From: Acanthornis magna
Taxonomy: Eukaryota > Chordata > Aves > Passeriformes > Acanthizidae
Length of the DNA stretch: 64,000 nucleotides
Direction of reading: 5' to 3'
Assembly (NCBI GenBank): GCA_036785705.1
Contig: JAWUZG010000052.1
Coordinates: 3,038,001 to 3,102,000, forward strand
This document shows positions 1 to 12,512 of the stretch, in pieces. The position numbers and the translations under genes are program-made. Position 1 is the first letter of the stretch. The number at the start of each line of letters is the position of its first letter. The notes under the pieces are model-generated. The model did not search any database. It was not told the DNA's origin and worked only from the letters and a program-made list of their open reading frames with translations.

Positions 1-2845
1 ATTCATCAGAAACCTTGCAAGTGATACCTCTTAATCTACCTGCTAGAGCTGCTTCACCCGTAAACAGATTTTACTCCTTCTCTGACCTTCCCCCCTACTT
101 GAAGAGCTGCTTTTTACATGACACATCCCCAGTCCTGCATCATCCTGCTGTCACTGGTGCTCACCCATCGGCCAGAGAGCTGACTCAGCTGCGACCGACT
201 GGCAGAGCAGCTGACCGTGCGACCAGAGCCATCTCGGGATGTCTTCGAGGGAAGCAAGAAAGCTGCACAGAAGAAACAGCAGCTTCCTGACCCCCACCCT
301 GCCTCTTTAATTAGTGTAACTGAGTTGTATTTTGAATTTGTTTCCAGCTTTTCAAAACCAGACAGCAATAATGATAACAGCTTGGTTAAATGAGAGGGTT
401 TAGAAAATGTTAAATGTGTACCTCTTGTGCTCTAAAAGTCTTGTAAATTGTTAAGTTGCTTGACTTTTCCCTGCACATGTTATCTTACCTCCACAGAACT
501 GGAATGTGAACTATGACATTCTGCCTTAAATTACAGAACCAACCCCCCTTCGCTTTCTTACTGTGTATCTTTCCTTTAAGGAATTTTACAGGCTTTCTGT
601 TGAGGTTCTAACATTATCCAACTCTGATAAAACTTGTTTTTTCCCACAGGAAAAAATTTATCTTGTTTTCTACCTAGCGTCAAGCTTCGAAGTTAACTTG
701 GCACGACTCCTGCTGTTTGGCCTTCAGATTCCTTGAGCTGCCTGGAACAACCCAAATACTAAAACATAATTAAACACAGCACAGTTATATCCCATACAAA
801 ATTAGCAAAGTATGTCTAATATCTCAGTTTATGCATACACTTAGTGTTTTTAGTCTTACTCAGCATACATTCACACTAGACAAGATGTATAGCTACAGCA
901 ATTAACTTTAAATCCTGATGTCCCTGACTCCATATTTGTTATCTCCAGAAACTTTTAAGAATAGACTATAATTAGCTCATGGTTTTCTACTGTAAAAAGT
1001 GTAGTGCTAGCTTTACCTGTTTCCATACACAGCTTTAATTAAACAATTTAAATGTGACTGTCTTGCCATAAACACATGTGATAACATTTCCAGCTAGTAT
1101 AGCTGTTCACCAATTTAAATGTGCTTGTTCTTCCTTGTCACCTACAGCTTGCACATGAACTTAACATCAAAATACTTTAAGTACATTAATTGCCCAGAAA
1201 AGTAATTCAGTGTTGTCTGCTCAGTACCTGAGTTCCTGATGTTCTTTGCCCTTATGGCAGAGAGGCCACAGTGCTTGTATACATGTGTCACTTTTATACA
1301 TCCACAACACTAAGTAGGATGCGTGTCCAGAGTCATGGCAGTATTATATGATTATGTCTTTGATGTCATCTTTACATCTCAAACCAATTGTAATTATATT
1401 TACAGACAGCTGTCTTACCATCTGTGAATTAAGCAGGTTTTAGATGCAATTTTCCAAGATGTACAATGCTATCATTTCTATGAGTAAAGCTGCACCTCAA
1501 AAACGTCTTAGTAAACTTACACTTATCTCAGAGGAGTACTGACTGTTAAACAGGCATTTTCAACATGACCTATCTGCCACACTTTAAATTTCTTTCCAGT
1601 TAATCCTACAAAAATCCTACCCTCTAAAGTTCTACGTTGCTGCTATTTCATTTACAACTCAGTTATTTCTGCTGTATCTGAAACTCTCAAGGTGTACCCT
1701 TAACCTTGTATCTAGTTTGATAGGTTTAAAGATAAACGCTTGCAAAGGCGTCCAAAGTGACTACTTCTCTAATTCAAAAGATTTGTTTTTTCTTTCCACA
1801 GGTATGCTGCAGCAGATGTACTAATAATGTTGTTCGAGTCTTTTATGTATTCTGAGTTTGTAGCTCAGACCTGTCAACTTTAAGTTGATCAAAATTTATG
1901 TAAAGTCTAACAAAAGCAAGTCTGATACCTGCAGTAAATCCTGCAGCTGCTATACAGTTTGTTTCCTTGTGCATGTGTGTGAATTGTCTGTGTTAACTTG
2001 TATTTTGCTAGCATGTAAATCTAAGTAGAGGCGCCTATGAGATAAAACTTACTTTTTAACTGCTGAAGATTAATTTCTCTTCAGTTTCAATTATGTTAAC
2101 TTTAAGCTCTGTTACATTTATTTTAGTTTTAAGTGAAGTTAAAGTTCTGTCGAAACATGCAAAACAAGACAAAACAAAACAAAACAAAAACAAAAACGAA
2201 AAAGGGGGGAAACAGGGAAAAGAGCTCTTTACAGGTTTTTTTTCTTTACAGTTCCTTTGCTATAGAGATAAGATAAAGTCAACTGAAATGTTCATGATAA
2301 AGAATTTATAAGACAAGTAAGTGAAGATGCAATTTGTCAAATCCTTAATTTCATCACAAATCCTATGGTTTTGAATGTTCTACATTAGTCAATCAAGATG
2401 ACTATAACAACCTTTGCAGCTTTACCTTCTATAGGTAACACAGAAGAATGAACATCAATTTCAAATCATTAATATTATTAATTGTAAGATGCTTAGTGCT
2501 TCTCTCTTGTTTTCATTTTGCTTTACTGTCATATATGCATAGAGGTGTAGAAAACATAATCTCACTTTTTCAGAACAGTTACTGTTACTGTATTAACAAT
2601 TCTAGATGTGTTATTAATGTAATGATATGAATTTACTACGATTTTATAGAGAGCATTATCCAGAAGATATTATTTGATGCTACACATATGTATTCCTTTG
2701 TTCACAACTATTTGTAGTCTGTTTGTGCTACCATTGATTATTTATTTGAAACTAAATGACAACGCCGACTGCTTTAGAAATTTTCACATAACCCTGTGTA
2801 GTTATGTGTAAGAAGTGTATTGTTTTAAAGAATTGCTATTAATAG
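1..2845. other. AT-rich DNA without identifiable genes
   Basis: Only short, low-complexity reading frames occur here and none resembles a known family. The first 300 bases are less AT-rich and hold an open frame of 91 codons (15-290) that I do not recognise. Since a polypurine tract and LTR of a decayed retrovirus lie at 3701-3982, part of this stretch could be degenerate retroviral interior, but I see no Gag, Pol or Env motif to support that. Two pyrimidine tracts ending in CAG (about 640-650 and 1785-1800) look like splice acceptors but have no convincing exon after them. It could also be untranslated or intronic DNA of a host gene. Confidence 0.5.
2161..2200. repeat. (AAAAC)n-like simple repeat
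   Basis: An A-rich run of AAAAC/AAAACA units is followed by AAAAAGGGGGG. The purine-rich end looks a little like a retroviral polypurine tract, but no LTR starts after it. Confidence 0.8.
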
Positions 2846-2850
2846 AAGCT
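2846..2850. repeat. Left target-site duplication AAGCT
   Basis: It is identical to 3267-3271 on the other side of the putative solo LTR. Confidence 0.6.
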
Positions 2851-3266
2851 TGTTTGTAGAATGATTTAGGGAGTTAAAGCCCTCTCAGTTAAGGCCTAGG
2901 CTCTGGCCAAGCCCTGGCCCTAAGTTGATCGGGTACTGAATCTTTAATCCCAGATGTTTCCACCCTAAAACTGCAATTGAGTCATTTTGACTCATCAATT
3001 CGGCTTGATAAGAACTGGAACCCCTTTCAGGTAAACTTGAAAGCCTTGCCCGGGGAAGGTCTTCAGGTCTCGCCTGTAAAATGGGACTCTCCAGTGATTG
3101 TAAACTCTGGGTAATAGCTAATAGTTAAATAGTTAATAATCTCTGTACTTTTGAGGTACTGTTCTCTTTCTCTTATGTGTTGCACCTGTAGTTGCACCTG
3201 TTGCCTTGATCACCTTCGCTCATAATGCAATACCCACAACTGAGTGTGTAACAACACGCAATAACA
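2851..3266. mobile_element. Solo LTR with 5-bp target duplication
   Basis: A 416-bp segment begins TGTTTGTAGA and ends CAATAACA, giving the TG...CA ends and the short inverted terminus TGTT/AACA expected of an LTR. It is flanked on both sides by the identical 5-mer AAGCT (2846-2850 and 3267-3271). A 5-bp duplication is usual for class III (ERVL-like) and some class I elements. Composition is distinct from its surroundings, with a GC-rich first half (GGCCTAGG, GCCCTGGCCC). Between 3115 and 3150 there are AT-rich motifs of the sort that could hold a poly(A) signal. I did not recognise the family and found no related LTR in the window, so the call rests on termini and duplication. Orientation is not certain because TG...CA ends are symmetric. 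Confidence 0.62.
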
Positions 3267-3271
3267 AAGCT
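3267..3271. repeat. Right target-site duplication AAGCT
   Basis: It is identical to 2846-2850. It directly follows the CA end of the putative LTR. Confidence 0.6.
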
Positions 3272-3700
3272 CAAGTAACCTGTTAACCTGGAGAAGGGAG
3301 TATGCGTGTGTTCTATCACCAACAGGTTCAAAGCAATTACCTGCTCACCTGATCAGAATCAAGAACCAGAGTTCAGAAGAAACCATGGACTCTTTAATCA
3401 CGATTTGAGCTTGACAGAGACTTTAGAGCAACGGTGTATATTGTTTTCACAGTTTCAATTAACTAAAGTAGTACTTGCTAGAAAAATTATTTTAAGTAAC
3501 CTTACAGTAACAAGTTAAAGTAGAAAGGTTGCTCAAAGCTGAAGAATCACTGAGTAGCTCAAGAATTTGTGTAAGACAGTGTTGTTGTTGCTTTTGATAA
3601 GAATGACTTTCAAAATGTTGTTTTGCTGTGCCTTGCAATGCTGCTCTATGCTAATTCACAAAGTGATAGAAAAAATCCATTAATCGGACCTGGCTTGTGC
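3272..3700 (+). other. Possible decayed retroviral interior
   Basis: This stretch leads directly into a polypurine tract and LTR, so its last part at least should be the 3' interior of an endogenous retrovirus. No env or pol motif can be read: the longest plus-strand frame is 70 codons (3306-3518) and is unlike any family I know. The 5' limit of the element is unknown. Confidence 0.4.
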
Positions 3701-3719
3701 AAAAAGAAAAAGGGGGATA
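3701..3719 (+). promoter_or_regulatory. Retroviral polypurine tract
   Basis: A purine run (A-rich, then AAAAAGGGGG, then ATA) ends where the LTR's TG begins. This is the arrangement at the plus-strand primer of retroviruses, and it implies that the following LTR is a 3' LTR and not a solo LTR. Confidence 0.7.
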
Positions 3720-3982
3720 TGTTGGGTGTTCTTAATAGGCAGGGCAGTGAGATGTGCACAATCCAGCATTAGTTTAGCAGAGCCAACAGAAGCAGCGTTT
3801 CTATGACAGCTCACCATTGCTCTAAGTGATTCGTTTAGATGTGTAAACAAGTAGCTAGTAACCAATCTACTGCTTAGATATAGAGAAGTAGAAGATGTAT
3901 ATAAGTAGCCTTCTGATCTGTAATAAACGGCTTTCACCCGATCAAATTGGTCTGCGTGTGATTGACCCGTGCCTCTGCAACA
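3720..3982 (+). mobile_element. 3' LTR of a decayed ERV (short, ERVK/alpha-like)
   Basis: A 263-bp LTR starts TGTTGGGTG after a polypurine tract and ends CTCTGCAACA (TGTTG/CAACA inverted ends). Inside it are a TATA-like GTATATAAG near 3896 and an AATAAA poly(A) signal near 3922 in a normal promoter-to-poly(A) order, then a short U5. The small size is typical of avian alpha- or beta-like (class II) elements. No matching 5' LTR is present in the window, so the provirus is 5'-truncated or its left part lies outside. The 3' flank begins TTTAAG, and no paired duplication was found. Confidence 0.75.
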
Positions 3983-6900
3983 TTTAAGTACAGTAAAATT
4001 ACTGATTACAAACTCCAGAAGAAAAGAATCCTTACTTCCCTCAGTTCTTTAGCCCCACCAAAGTACCAGTCCTCTCAATGCAAGTTGTTTTGTTGACTCA
4101 TTTCTTCTGCGATCAAAAAGGCAACTGGGCACATGGTCTGCTGCCTTTTTGAAAAGATGCCTAAGAGGACTCATTCCCTAAAGAGCACAGTGTTCAGAAC
4201 TTATATAGGGGAAGTTTATTCAGAGTTGTGATACTGATCAACATAGGTGTAATTAAATCTTTCCATTATTAAAATTCCTCTACACTTCCAAAGTTCTTTT
4301 TATTTAAAATCAGCATTTCTTGATCTATTTTGTCTCACTGCTATATAATCTGTCTAACTCTATCCAAGATTAATCTGACTTTATTTATCACTTTGAGTTT
4401 TTGTTCATATCATTTGTTCTGCATCAGTCCTAAATACCAATATAATTTCTTGGCTCACAGATATATTGCAATTCTCAGCTCACAGTCATCCATTTCTTGC
4501 TGCTTTCTATTGTTCACAGCTTTGCCATACTCAGTATGCTGGAATTTAAAATTCCATTATTTTTTTCAGGCCTTTCCATGTCCTATTGTTCCTACAATGT
4601 GATGCATATCAGTATCTGAGCTGAATAGCTGACTAGAAATGATACAAAGTCCCGTGCGAAGACTTGATTGTTTCCCTCTACAAAGAGGAGGAAGCATTTG
4701 CATTACAATTAACCAAGTAATCACTTTAAGATTAATCAAGTAAGATGTATTCCATCCATCCTCTTATAGCAGGTCTTTAGTGTAAGACGGTCATTTAGAT
4801 TCTCCCAATAAACAACAGAGGTGGGCACCACAGAGGGTGAGATGCACCCTATGCATTGGTTATAAATTCCATGTACATGAATAGGGATGTGTACATACGC
4901 ATATTCTACAAAGTATTCCCTAGACCTGAGACTATCCAGTATGAATTTACTACAAAGCATAATTGTCCCTAGCAGAACAGTTATTATCCCTAAATGGGCA
5001 GTACTGTTTCAAATTAACAAGGGTCCTTAAATGGCTTCTGTCAGCTAATTTGGAAAATCTTTCCTAGGGTTTGTGCAATAAGTTGTCTCCTAGCACATGA
5101 TACAGTCCCTAACAAAATTTTCACTCTCAATGTTTTTATACAGCATCTTTTCAGAGCACAGAGTGAACTGGCATCAAGCAACGAGGGTGTGTCGAGCAAT
5201 GCAAATCCATTAGATGTGGGACTACAGGAAAAGGAAAGATGCTGGTGTCAACATACAGTTAAAATCTCTCCTGGCCAGATTTCATTCTGTCTTTGTTTCA
5301 GCAGGTATTTTTTAGGTAGTACTAGGAAAGCCTTAACCATTGAACTTTATATAAATCCAACACAAGCCTTAGGAGATTCACCGGGACATCTGTAAGCAGC
5401 AGAAACTTCACCCTGAATAAAAATCCACTGAAATTCTTGAACAGTCAAGCACTGAACATTTTCAATTGCTCACACAGAAAATATTGGTACTTTCTAACCT
5501 CTATCTATCTATAAATCTGCCCTATATCTATGAAAAATCATAGTACCACAATTTGAGTTCAGCAGTTCACAGAAGTTAAGATCCCAGCAATCATCAGAAT
5601 AACTAGTCTGATCTCCTGTATGTTATAGATTTAACCCTCCATGGAGCACAGCAATTTTTGTCTAGTATATCAACATTTGGCAATATATCCAGACTTAATC
5701 CAAGGATATGTGGAGAGCTTTATTTCCATTAAACACCACTTCTCCCTCCTACTCTGTTCCAACTTTATTTCCTCCTAGTTTCTCATTTAAGTCCACCTGA
5801 TTTCATATTCCAACCTAGGTTCTTATTTATTTGTGAATACCATAATCATGCCCTTCTACCATTCTGACACACAGAAACAGTTAACCTCTCTCACTATAAG
5901 TCTTTTTTCTTCAGTACTTGAATAAGTTTTGAGTTTCTTCTCCACCCTCTCCAATTTTACCAGTATTTTTGACTGTGTACACCGAGTTTCATATAGTATA
6001 AAGTCCTATCCAAGACAAAAATCACTTCCGTGGTACAATTATTTACCCAAATATTACTTTTCTTCACAGGATCCTTCTAGGATTTAATGGTTAGTTGCTT
6101 ACACATTATAACCATTTGAAAGTACCTTACTCTTTTATTCATTGACATGAAGCACTCAGCTCTTGCAACAAGACTAATCTATGAAGTGTTTCAGAGATCA
6201 TAGTAGGTGGCATTCAAGGCAGATATCTAGATTGGAATAGTCATTCAGACTTTTCACTCAGTGAAAGAGGCATGTCCAGAGGCAATAATTCTGTTTATTT
6301 TGTGTGTGTGCTGGAAGATTGTGTGAATTTTATTCTATAAAATTCACACAATTACAGCTGAGCCTGCTGTAACAATCAAAGGAATCAAACATTCAGCCTC
6401 AGCCATGGGATGATTTGTTTTTCTCTGAATAAAAAGAATAACAGGAAGAAGCATGTGTATGTGTGTGCACATTTCTGTGCATGATACAAATGCTTGTAAA
6501 AATATGAGGTCAGCACCTCCCAAGTACTTAAAATCACAAATTCCAGGAGAGAGATTACTTAATAATTTTAATTAACAAACCTGTTATTCTATCACAGGAA
6601 CAATGCATTTTAAGCAACATTTACAGATGGGATCAATAAATTGGGCTGCTTTTATTAAAATGCCTAAATAAATTCACAAATTGGCAGCTGAGCCATAGAG
6701 CAACAAATTCAATGATTCAAGTATTGAAGGCATATCAGCCTCAACTGATTCTCTCTAAAATCTCGACATCACTAGCACTGGCTCCACATGAGAATGACTG
6801 GAGACTTCAATACTGCTGTATATAGCTGCAGGTAAAATCCATCCCCAGCTGGAAAGTGTCATGGTGTTCATGTCACAACCGAACACTGTAACTGCAGCAA

Positions 6901-7844
6901 ATCTTATTTTAATTGAGATTCATCTCACCTAAATTTAAGGCATCTCAAGTTAGAATAGTTAGATTAGTTGTCTGACATTTAGATGACTGAGATTTGGTGA
7001 AGTTAATTCTGTGATGAGAAAGTCCCACAGCTTAATTCTGAGTACAAAGGCAAAGAGATGGTGCATTCCTATTTGTGCTCTTTTGGTAATGAGGACTGGG
7101 AAATGGGCCTTGCCCTTGGTTTTAATTTAGTATGAAGATTCCAGTTTCTTCCAATACATATATGAAGCATCTGTAACATAGGCATCTATAAGGCAGGAAT
7201 TTCAGCAGTGTACTTCCATAATGGTGTGTCAAATGAGACGAGAGCAGAATGATTCACTTTTCTCACCCCACAACAAGCCATGTCATGTTGTAAACACTGA
7301 GCAGCTTTTGGTTAGCAACATCACCATCACTTGGACATATCCTGAATTTTCTCACTGGAAAATAATGTGATTAAGAAAAAAATAAATCAGAGACAGGAAG
7401 AAGAGGTCATAACCAGGTCATGACACAAATGAGCAGCATTATGGAAATCAGACTCTGAACATATAGGGAAAGTGAAGATATTAGAAAATTGAGACGCCTG
7501 AAGGTCAGGCAGGATGGAGGGAGAATGATGTCTATACAAACCACACAGTATCAGGATGCTGGAAGCACAGTACTGAAACTCTACTTTGTCCAGGTTAATT
7601 AGTCCTGCTGAGAAATTCCATCCTACCATCATTATATGGCTGGAGTTCCTAAATGAGCTTGTTCAGAGTGTCCAGTGCAGACATTTCTCCCCATCCCCGG
7701 AGAAGAATGCATTAATTCCCATACCTCAAGAATAAGTTTTATGTTGTTGAGATCACAGCAAAGCGCTAGATTAGATGAGAGTAAGTAATGAGCACTCAGT
7801 TTTGCAATTGCAGTTTCTGCAATCAAATGTAGTGTTTGTTTGCT
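3983..7844. other. AT-rich unassigned DNA
   Basis: No gene or classifiable repeat was seen across this 3.9-kb stretch. The longest frames (about 80-90 codons) lack motifs and overlap one another on both strands, as chance frames do. The part around 6230-6770 is noteworthy: it carries a perfect 16-bp hairpin and two imperfectly repeated AATTCACA...CAGCTGAGCC segments about 330 bp apart. Confidence 0.6.
6318..6352. repeat. Perfect 16-bp inverted repeat (hairpin), 3-nt loop
   Basis: The left arm ATTGTGTGAATTTTAT (6318-6333) is the exact reverse complement of the right arm (6337-6352), with TCT between them. The next outward pair could only be G-U. I see no flanking short duplication that would make it a miniature transposon, and the stem is shorter than a usual pre-miRNA. 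Confidence 0.9.
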
Positions 7845-8395
7845 TGTTGTGTGTTCCCCAAGGTAGGCAGCTAATCACTACACAGCAGCTCCCTCACCCC
7901 AGTGGTCTGGGGGAAAAGAAATAGAAGAATAAAAGCAGGAGAACTTCAGGGTTGAAGTAAAAGCACATTTAATAAGTGAAGGTTACATGGAAGAAGAGAC
8001 AAATAAAACAAAACAAGCAACGCAAAGGCAATCACCACCGCTCATGAGTAGACCAGTATGCAGCCAGCTCCCAAGGAAAGAAAAACTCAAAACACCTAAC
8101 TCCTACCTCTCTCTCTTTTTCCTTTTTACTGCTTAGCAGGACATTATATGACATGGACTATCTCCTTGGCTAATTTGGATCATCTGCTTGGTTCGTCAAC
8201 CTATTGCACCACCCCCATTGTATTCACTGAGGAGGAGAGGGGAGGACAGAATGAGAAACAGAGAAGTCCTTGACTCAGTGAAAACACTGTTCAGCAATAG
8301 GTAGAATATGTTTACATTATCAGTACTTTTTGGTCAAAAATCTAAAACACAGCACCATCCAATCTTCTATGAGGAAAACGTACTCTATCCCAACA
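7845..8395 (-). mobile_element. ERVL-type solo LTR
   Basis: Read on the minus strand, this ~551-bp segment begins TGTTGGGATAGAG and ends GGGGAACACACAACA. It contains an ATTAAA poly(A) signal (7968-7973 on the plus strand) and then a pyrimidine-rich 3' part with CCCCCAGACCACTGGGG. The order of sequence blocks resembles common avian ERVL-type LTRs as I know them. A shorter relative lies at 58051-58245. The 5' end could be 3 nt longer (TGTTGTTGGG, to 8398). No clear flanking duplication was found, so exact ends are uncertain. No internal retroviral sequence adjoins either side. Confidence 0.72.
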
Positions 8396-8398
8396 ACA

Positions 8399-11300
8399 TC
8401 CAGTACATTGATGAATAAAACAATTCAAGAGTAGCCTCTTGGTCAGATGCTTTTGATGGAGGTGAGTCATTATAGCACAAACAAATACAGTGGGATCTGC
8501 AGCTTTGCAAACTAAGCTTTCTGTGATTTATTCCTTCCAGCACAAGGGACCTCTTTATCTTTGTTTGTATAAGAGTGAGATATCATTCCAGATCTCTCTG
8601 ACAAAAGTGTTTACACACACAGACAGCCAAGTCAGACAGAAGTATAGAAACGCAATAAAGAGTTACCCAATCAACTGAATATAATCATATGTACATGAAT
8701 CATGAACATAATCATATATAAACACTTTCTACTTCTAAATAAATGCAGAAAACAAACAGCCTCCATTTCTTTTCTCTCTTTATCAATAACACAAGGGTTT
8801 CATTCTTCCCTCAGACATAGATTGTCATCATCATACACTCCACTGTAGTTCTGGTGCCTTGGTGTCTATGTTTGGCTGTGCCTCCGAAACTCAATTCCCA
8901 GGCTGTCTACACTGTCAGCCCCTCAGATTATCATGAGGAATACTGTAAACATCAACTGAGAAACACCAAGTGCAAATCTGCAGTAGAATTTGCTCCAAGG
9001 TGCCCCTATGGCCAGTCCTGTAGCTCATCTTCTGAGATGTGTTATATCTGATAGCATCTTATTCCAAAGGCCACAATTTCATGCCATGCCCTGGTATACC
9101 TGACTCCCAACCAACAATTTTCTAAAACCACTGTCTGGTTCTCCTTTTTATGAGAGAATGCTACCATAATTAGGCAAATGGAATCTGAGGAACAGGAGGT
9201 TGCTACAGGCCCTTTCATCCTTCCCTGTTCACAGGATGTAAGGGAAGACAATTCCTCAAAACCAGGGTACAGGGCACAGAATTCATCAGTTTTTACTGAG
9301 ATGTGCAAATATCAGAGCACACAGAAAACTGGTTTTACCAAGACTTTCTCAGTGCTGCCACCCAGACAAAGACTGAATATTTTCCTTGCTATCCATGCCA
9401 GAACTGGCAAAACTGTTGATACTAAAACTCTATGTCCCATTGTGGGAATTGATAGATGCAACTAACCATGGTGACCACAACCTACAGCTGAAGGGCAAAC
9501 ACTAAACTTATTCCATCACCTCACTGGCTGGAGGATTCCAAAAAACAAGTGGGGACACATACACTGCTAAGTTTAGTCCAAGCGTAGCAGAGGCAAAAAA
9601 CACGTGAGCCCATTCCCAACCTCATCATGCCAAAGGGCCTGGCACATGCACAAAACTTCACAATGCTGTGCTTTCCATAACCTCCAAGGTTCTTGTCTCT
9701 CTTTGTCCCAGCAGGAGACCCAAGCCTGTCTGTGAAGGGTACCTTTAAGTCTTTGACAGCATTTTGACCGCTTCTGCAGAAATTCCACTTCCCAAGACAG
9801 ACAGAAAGCAACCCAAAGCAAGCACAATATGTGAAATTTCCCATACAGAATAGTCTTAGCATCTCCCAGTTGCAAGGTCATCTTGAGAGAAAAAAACTCT
9901 ACTTTCCCGCCTCACCATATCTTCCAGTTTTAACCCTTTCCTCCCAACACCTGTGTCTACAGGAAGTTTGCTAGAGATTACTTTCAAAGTTGATAATCAA
10001 CTTCTTGACTGGGGTGAACCTCAAAAAACCAACACCAACACTTTGCTTGTCAGTATGCAGGTTGACCTCTGCTACCTGGAAAAATATTTCATATGTGATC
10101 ATTGCTGAAGAACAGTGGGGTGTCTCAGTGTATGGTTTGACTGGCACTCAGACCAGCACACACAAAAGATCAGACAGTACTGCCAAATATGACAAAGCTT
10201 GTGAATGGAACAGTCTATGGCATAGGTTTTGGAAAAGGGCAACCAGCATCATCCAGGGCATTTGCCTGGCAGCAGTGATAGTACAAACCAGAGACCGTTC
10301 TTGATCCTACAAACAGATTGCCCCCATTTGGAGTCCAAGATAATTTATTCACATAGACATTGATCATTCTATGCCAGATGGTCTCAACAAGTGGCCTCAC
10401 ACACATTTTATTTACTAGAATAAACATAACCACAGTACCAAACCTTGATGTTGGTAGTCTTCAGAGTTCAGCCCTGTCTTCAGTGTACAGGAGAACAACA
10501 GGAATGACAGATGCAGTTGAGATTCACAAGCATCTGCCTGGAAAATACTAGAAATGGAATGAGAAAATGTAGCATTTCACTTCTGTGATGGAAAATATGG
10601 ATAATAATGTTCATTTCCCTTTTAAAATGGGGATTTATGAGACTGACAGTACAGGAAGAGCTCTGAAAATTACAATATACATGTCGAACTTATGATTTAT
10701 TCAGCAGTATTACTCAGTTAGCATTACTGGCATTAATGTTATTAGAAAAAGAAAAACGAGTCTGAATAGCCAGGGCAGAAAGTGAACCACTAAGAAATTA
10801 AAAATATATTCACAGAAAGCCATTGGAGAAGACAATTATGTCCCAGACAATTCAGCCATTTATTCATGCAAATCAAAAAGTAGCCCACAAGTCAAGTAAC
10901 AATTGAATTAAGATACCAATCACCATACCTATTATGTTTTTTAAGATTACATGACAAAGTTTAAAAGAACATTCCAGTACAATGTGAAATATTATTCTTA
11001 TTACTACATCTAATTATTAAGAGGTGTAAATCACTTGGTCTAACCTTTAAAAAAAAAACTGCTTCAAATACATAATATTAAAAATAGTTATCAGATATGC
11101 AGATCCCATATGAATGGATTATACACTGAAAATTTTTAGACTCACTGTGAAAGAAGTTATTCTGAAAATTTTCCTCTCTCCTTTCTTCAGCAGGGCCATG
11201 GAGATGGGGCTGGAATGAGGACAGGTCCAGTTATCAGCCTGTGGTTGTGGGCCGTGCAGGTCAGGACTGTGGTACAGCTCCAAACCAGCATCCTGCAGCA

Positions 11301-12512
11301 TCACTAGGGCAGGAACTGATCCTGGGCTGGTCTGAAAAAGGGTCCTTGTCCATGGACAGGGTGTCCAGGAAAGGTGGGCTGGGACAGTAAGTACTCATAG
11401 TGCCCTTGGGGCCCAGAAGATTTCATCTCATCAAAGCATTTAAGTAAATATTTTAAGATCCAGGTAAGCAGTTAAGAATGTGACTGATTTTACCTCTCAA
11501 ACTGTTGATGTCAATGCAAATTACTGACACAGATTTAAGTGCGCCTTTTGAATGAAAGCTGTGTTTATTCTCTCTGAAGTGAGAACTAGTCAGGTATTTA
11601 AAGTACTAGGCTGAATCAGGATGACATAAAAGAACTTTATTCATTACATGATTCTCTGTTCAACAGCATACTGCAATTGAATAGTAATGATATCATAATA
11701 TTTTAGGATTTCAGCATTTTGTAAATTAGTTTGGCCTCTCTGTCTTGGAAGGCAAAGGGCAGAAAGGGAGTCCTTAAATACTGATGAATTTTTTTAATAG
11801 GTGATGAGAGCCTTCATTCGTGGAAAAACACTTAGGTGGTTTATACTGGATTCCAGACATTCCTATATCACTTTCACTTCTGAAATCTAACGCTGTTCTG
11901 AAATGGGATGAGACATTAAAGTCTGTGGGATGAAGTTCATTGTCTTCTTTTTCCCTCAGTCTGAATAAATTATCAAGCTAATAACATTATTTTTTGACTG
12001 CATTAAAGACCAGTGTCAGTCCCAAAGTTTGCTTCTGAATTAATTCCAATCCAAACTGGCAAATCTGCATGTAATTAAGTCCTTGTTAATCTGCAGGAAT
12101 GTGCCCATTCACCTCTTCATCGAACAAATACCCAATGTTGTCACTGATAAGTCACTATCATCTCACCTGGACAATTTTGTGAGAGTATTAGAAATGTAGG
12201 ATCAAGCAAGTGAATTTAATGTGTATTTTCAGGGATTGCACTAGTACATTCTTCACATCCTGGTTTTATGGACTAGACATTTTGTCAGGTGAAAGATAGT
12301 GACTTAGGATTTGTACCAGATTGGTGGCTATTCAGAAATCCCAGCTGTGTCCATTACATACATGTAGATCATTGCTGTAGCTCACATGCTACTGCAGCTT
12401 AGATCTTAAATGTGAAAGGAATAAAGGTAATCTACAATCTACTCAGTTTAAGAAGCCCATTATGTGTCAAATCCAATGCTCCTGCATACCCCAAACAGAT
12501 AGATAGTGAACA
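8399..12512. other. Unassigned DNA, no recognisable gene
   Basis: Several chance-like frames of 90-113 codons occur (for example 9178-9465 plus and 9521-9862 minus), but they overlap on opposite strands, lack domain motifs and show no splice or promoter context. A less AT-rich patch at about 11190-11420 has an uneven base composition and could be an old repeat that I cannot classify. Confidence 0.55.

Noticed and set aside
2180..2220. Polypurine tract AAAAAGGGGGG marking a second LTR
   Set aside because: No TG-starting LTR with promoter and poly(A) motifs follows; it is the end of an AAAAC simple repeat.
1..3700. Host gene 3' UTR or retroviral env region
   Set aside because: No motif supports either; both remain possible but cannot be shown from the sequence alone.
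6318..6352. microRNA precursor
   Set aside because: The stem is only 16 bp with a 3-nt loop, too short for a normal pre-miRNA, and no lower stem extends from it.
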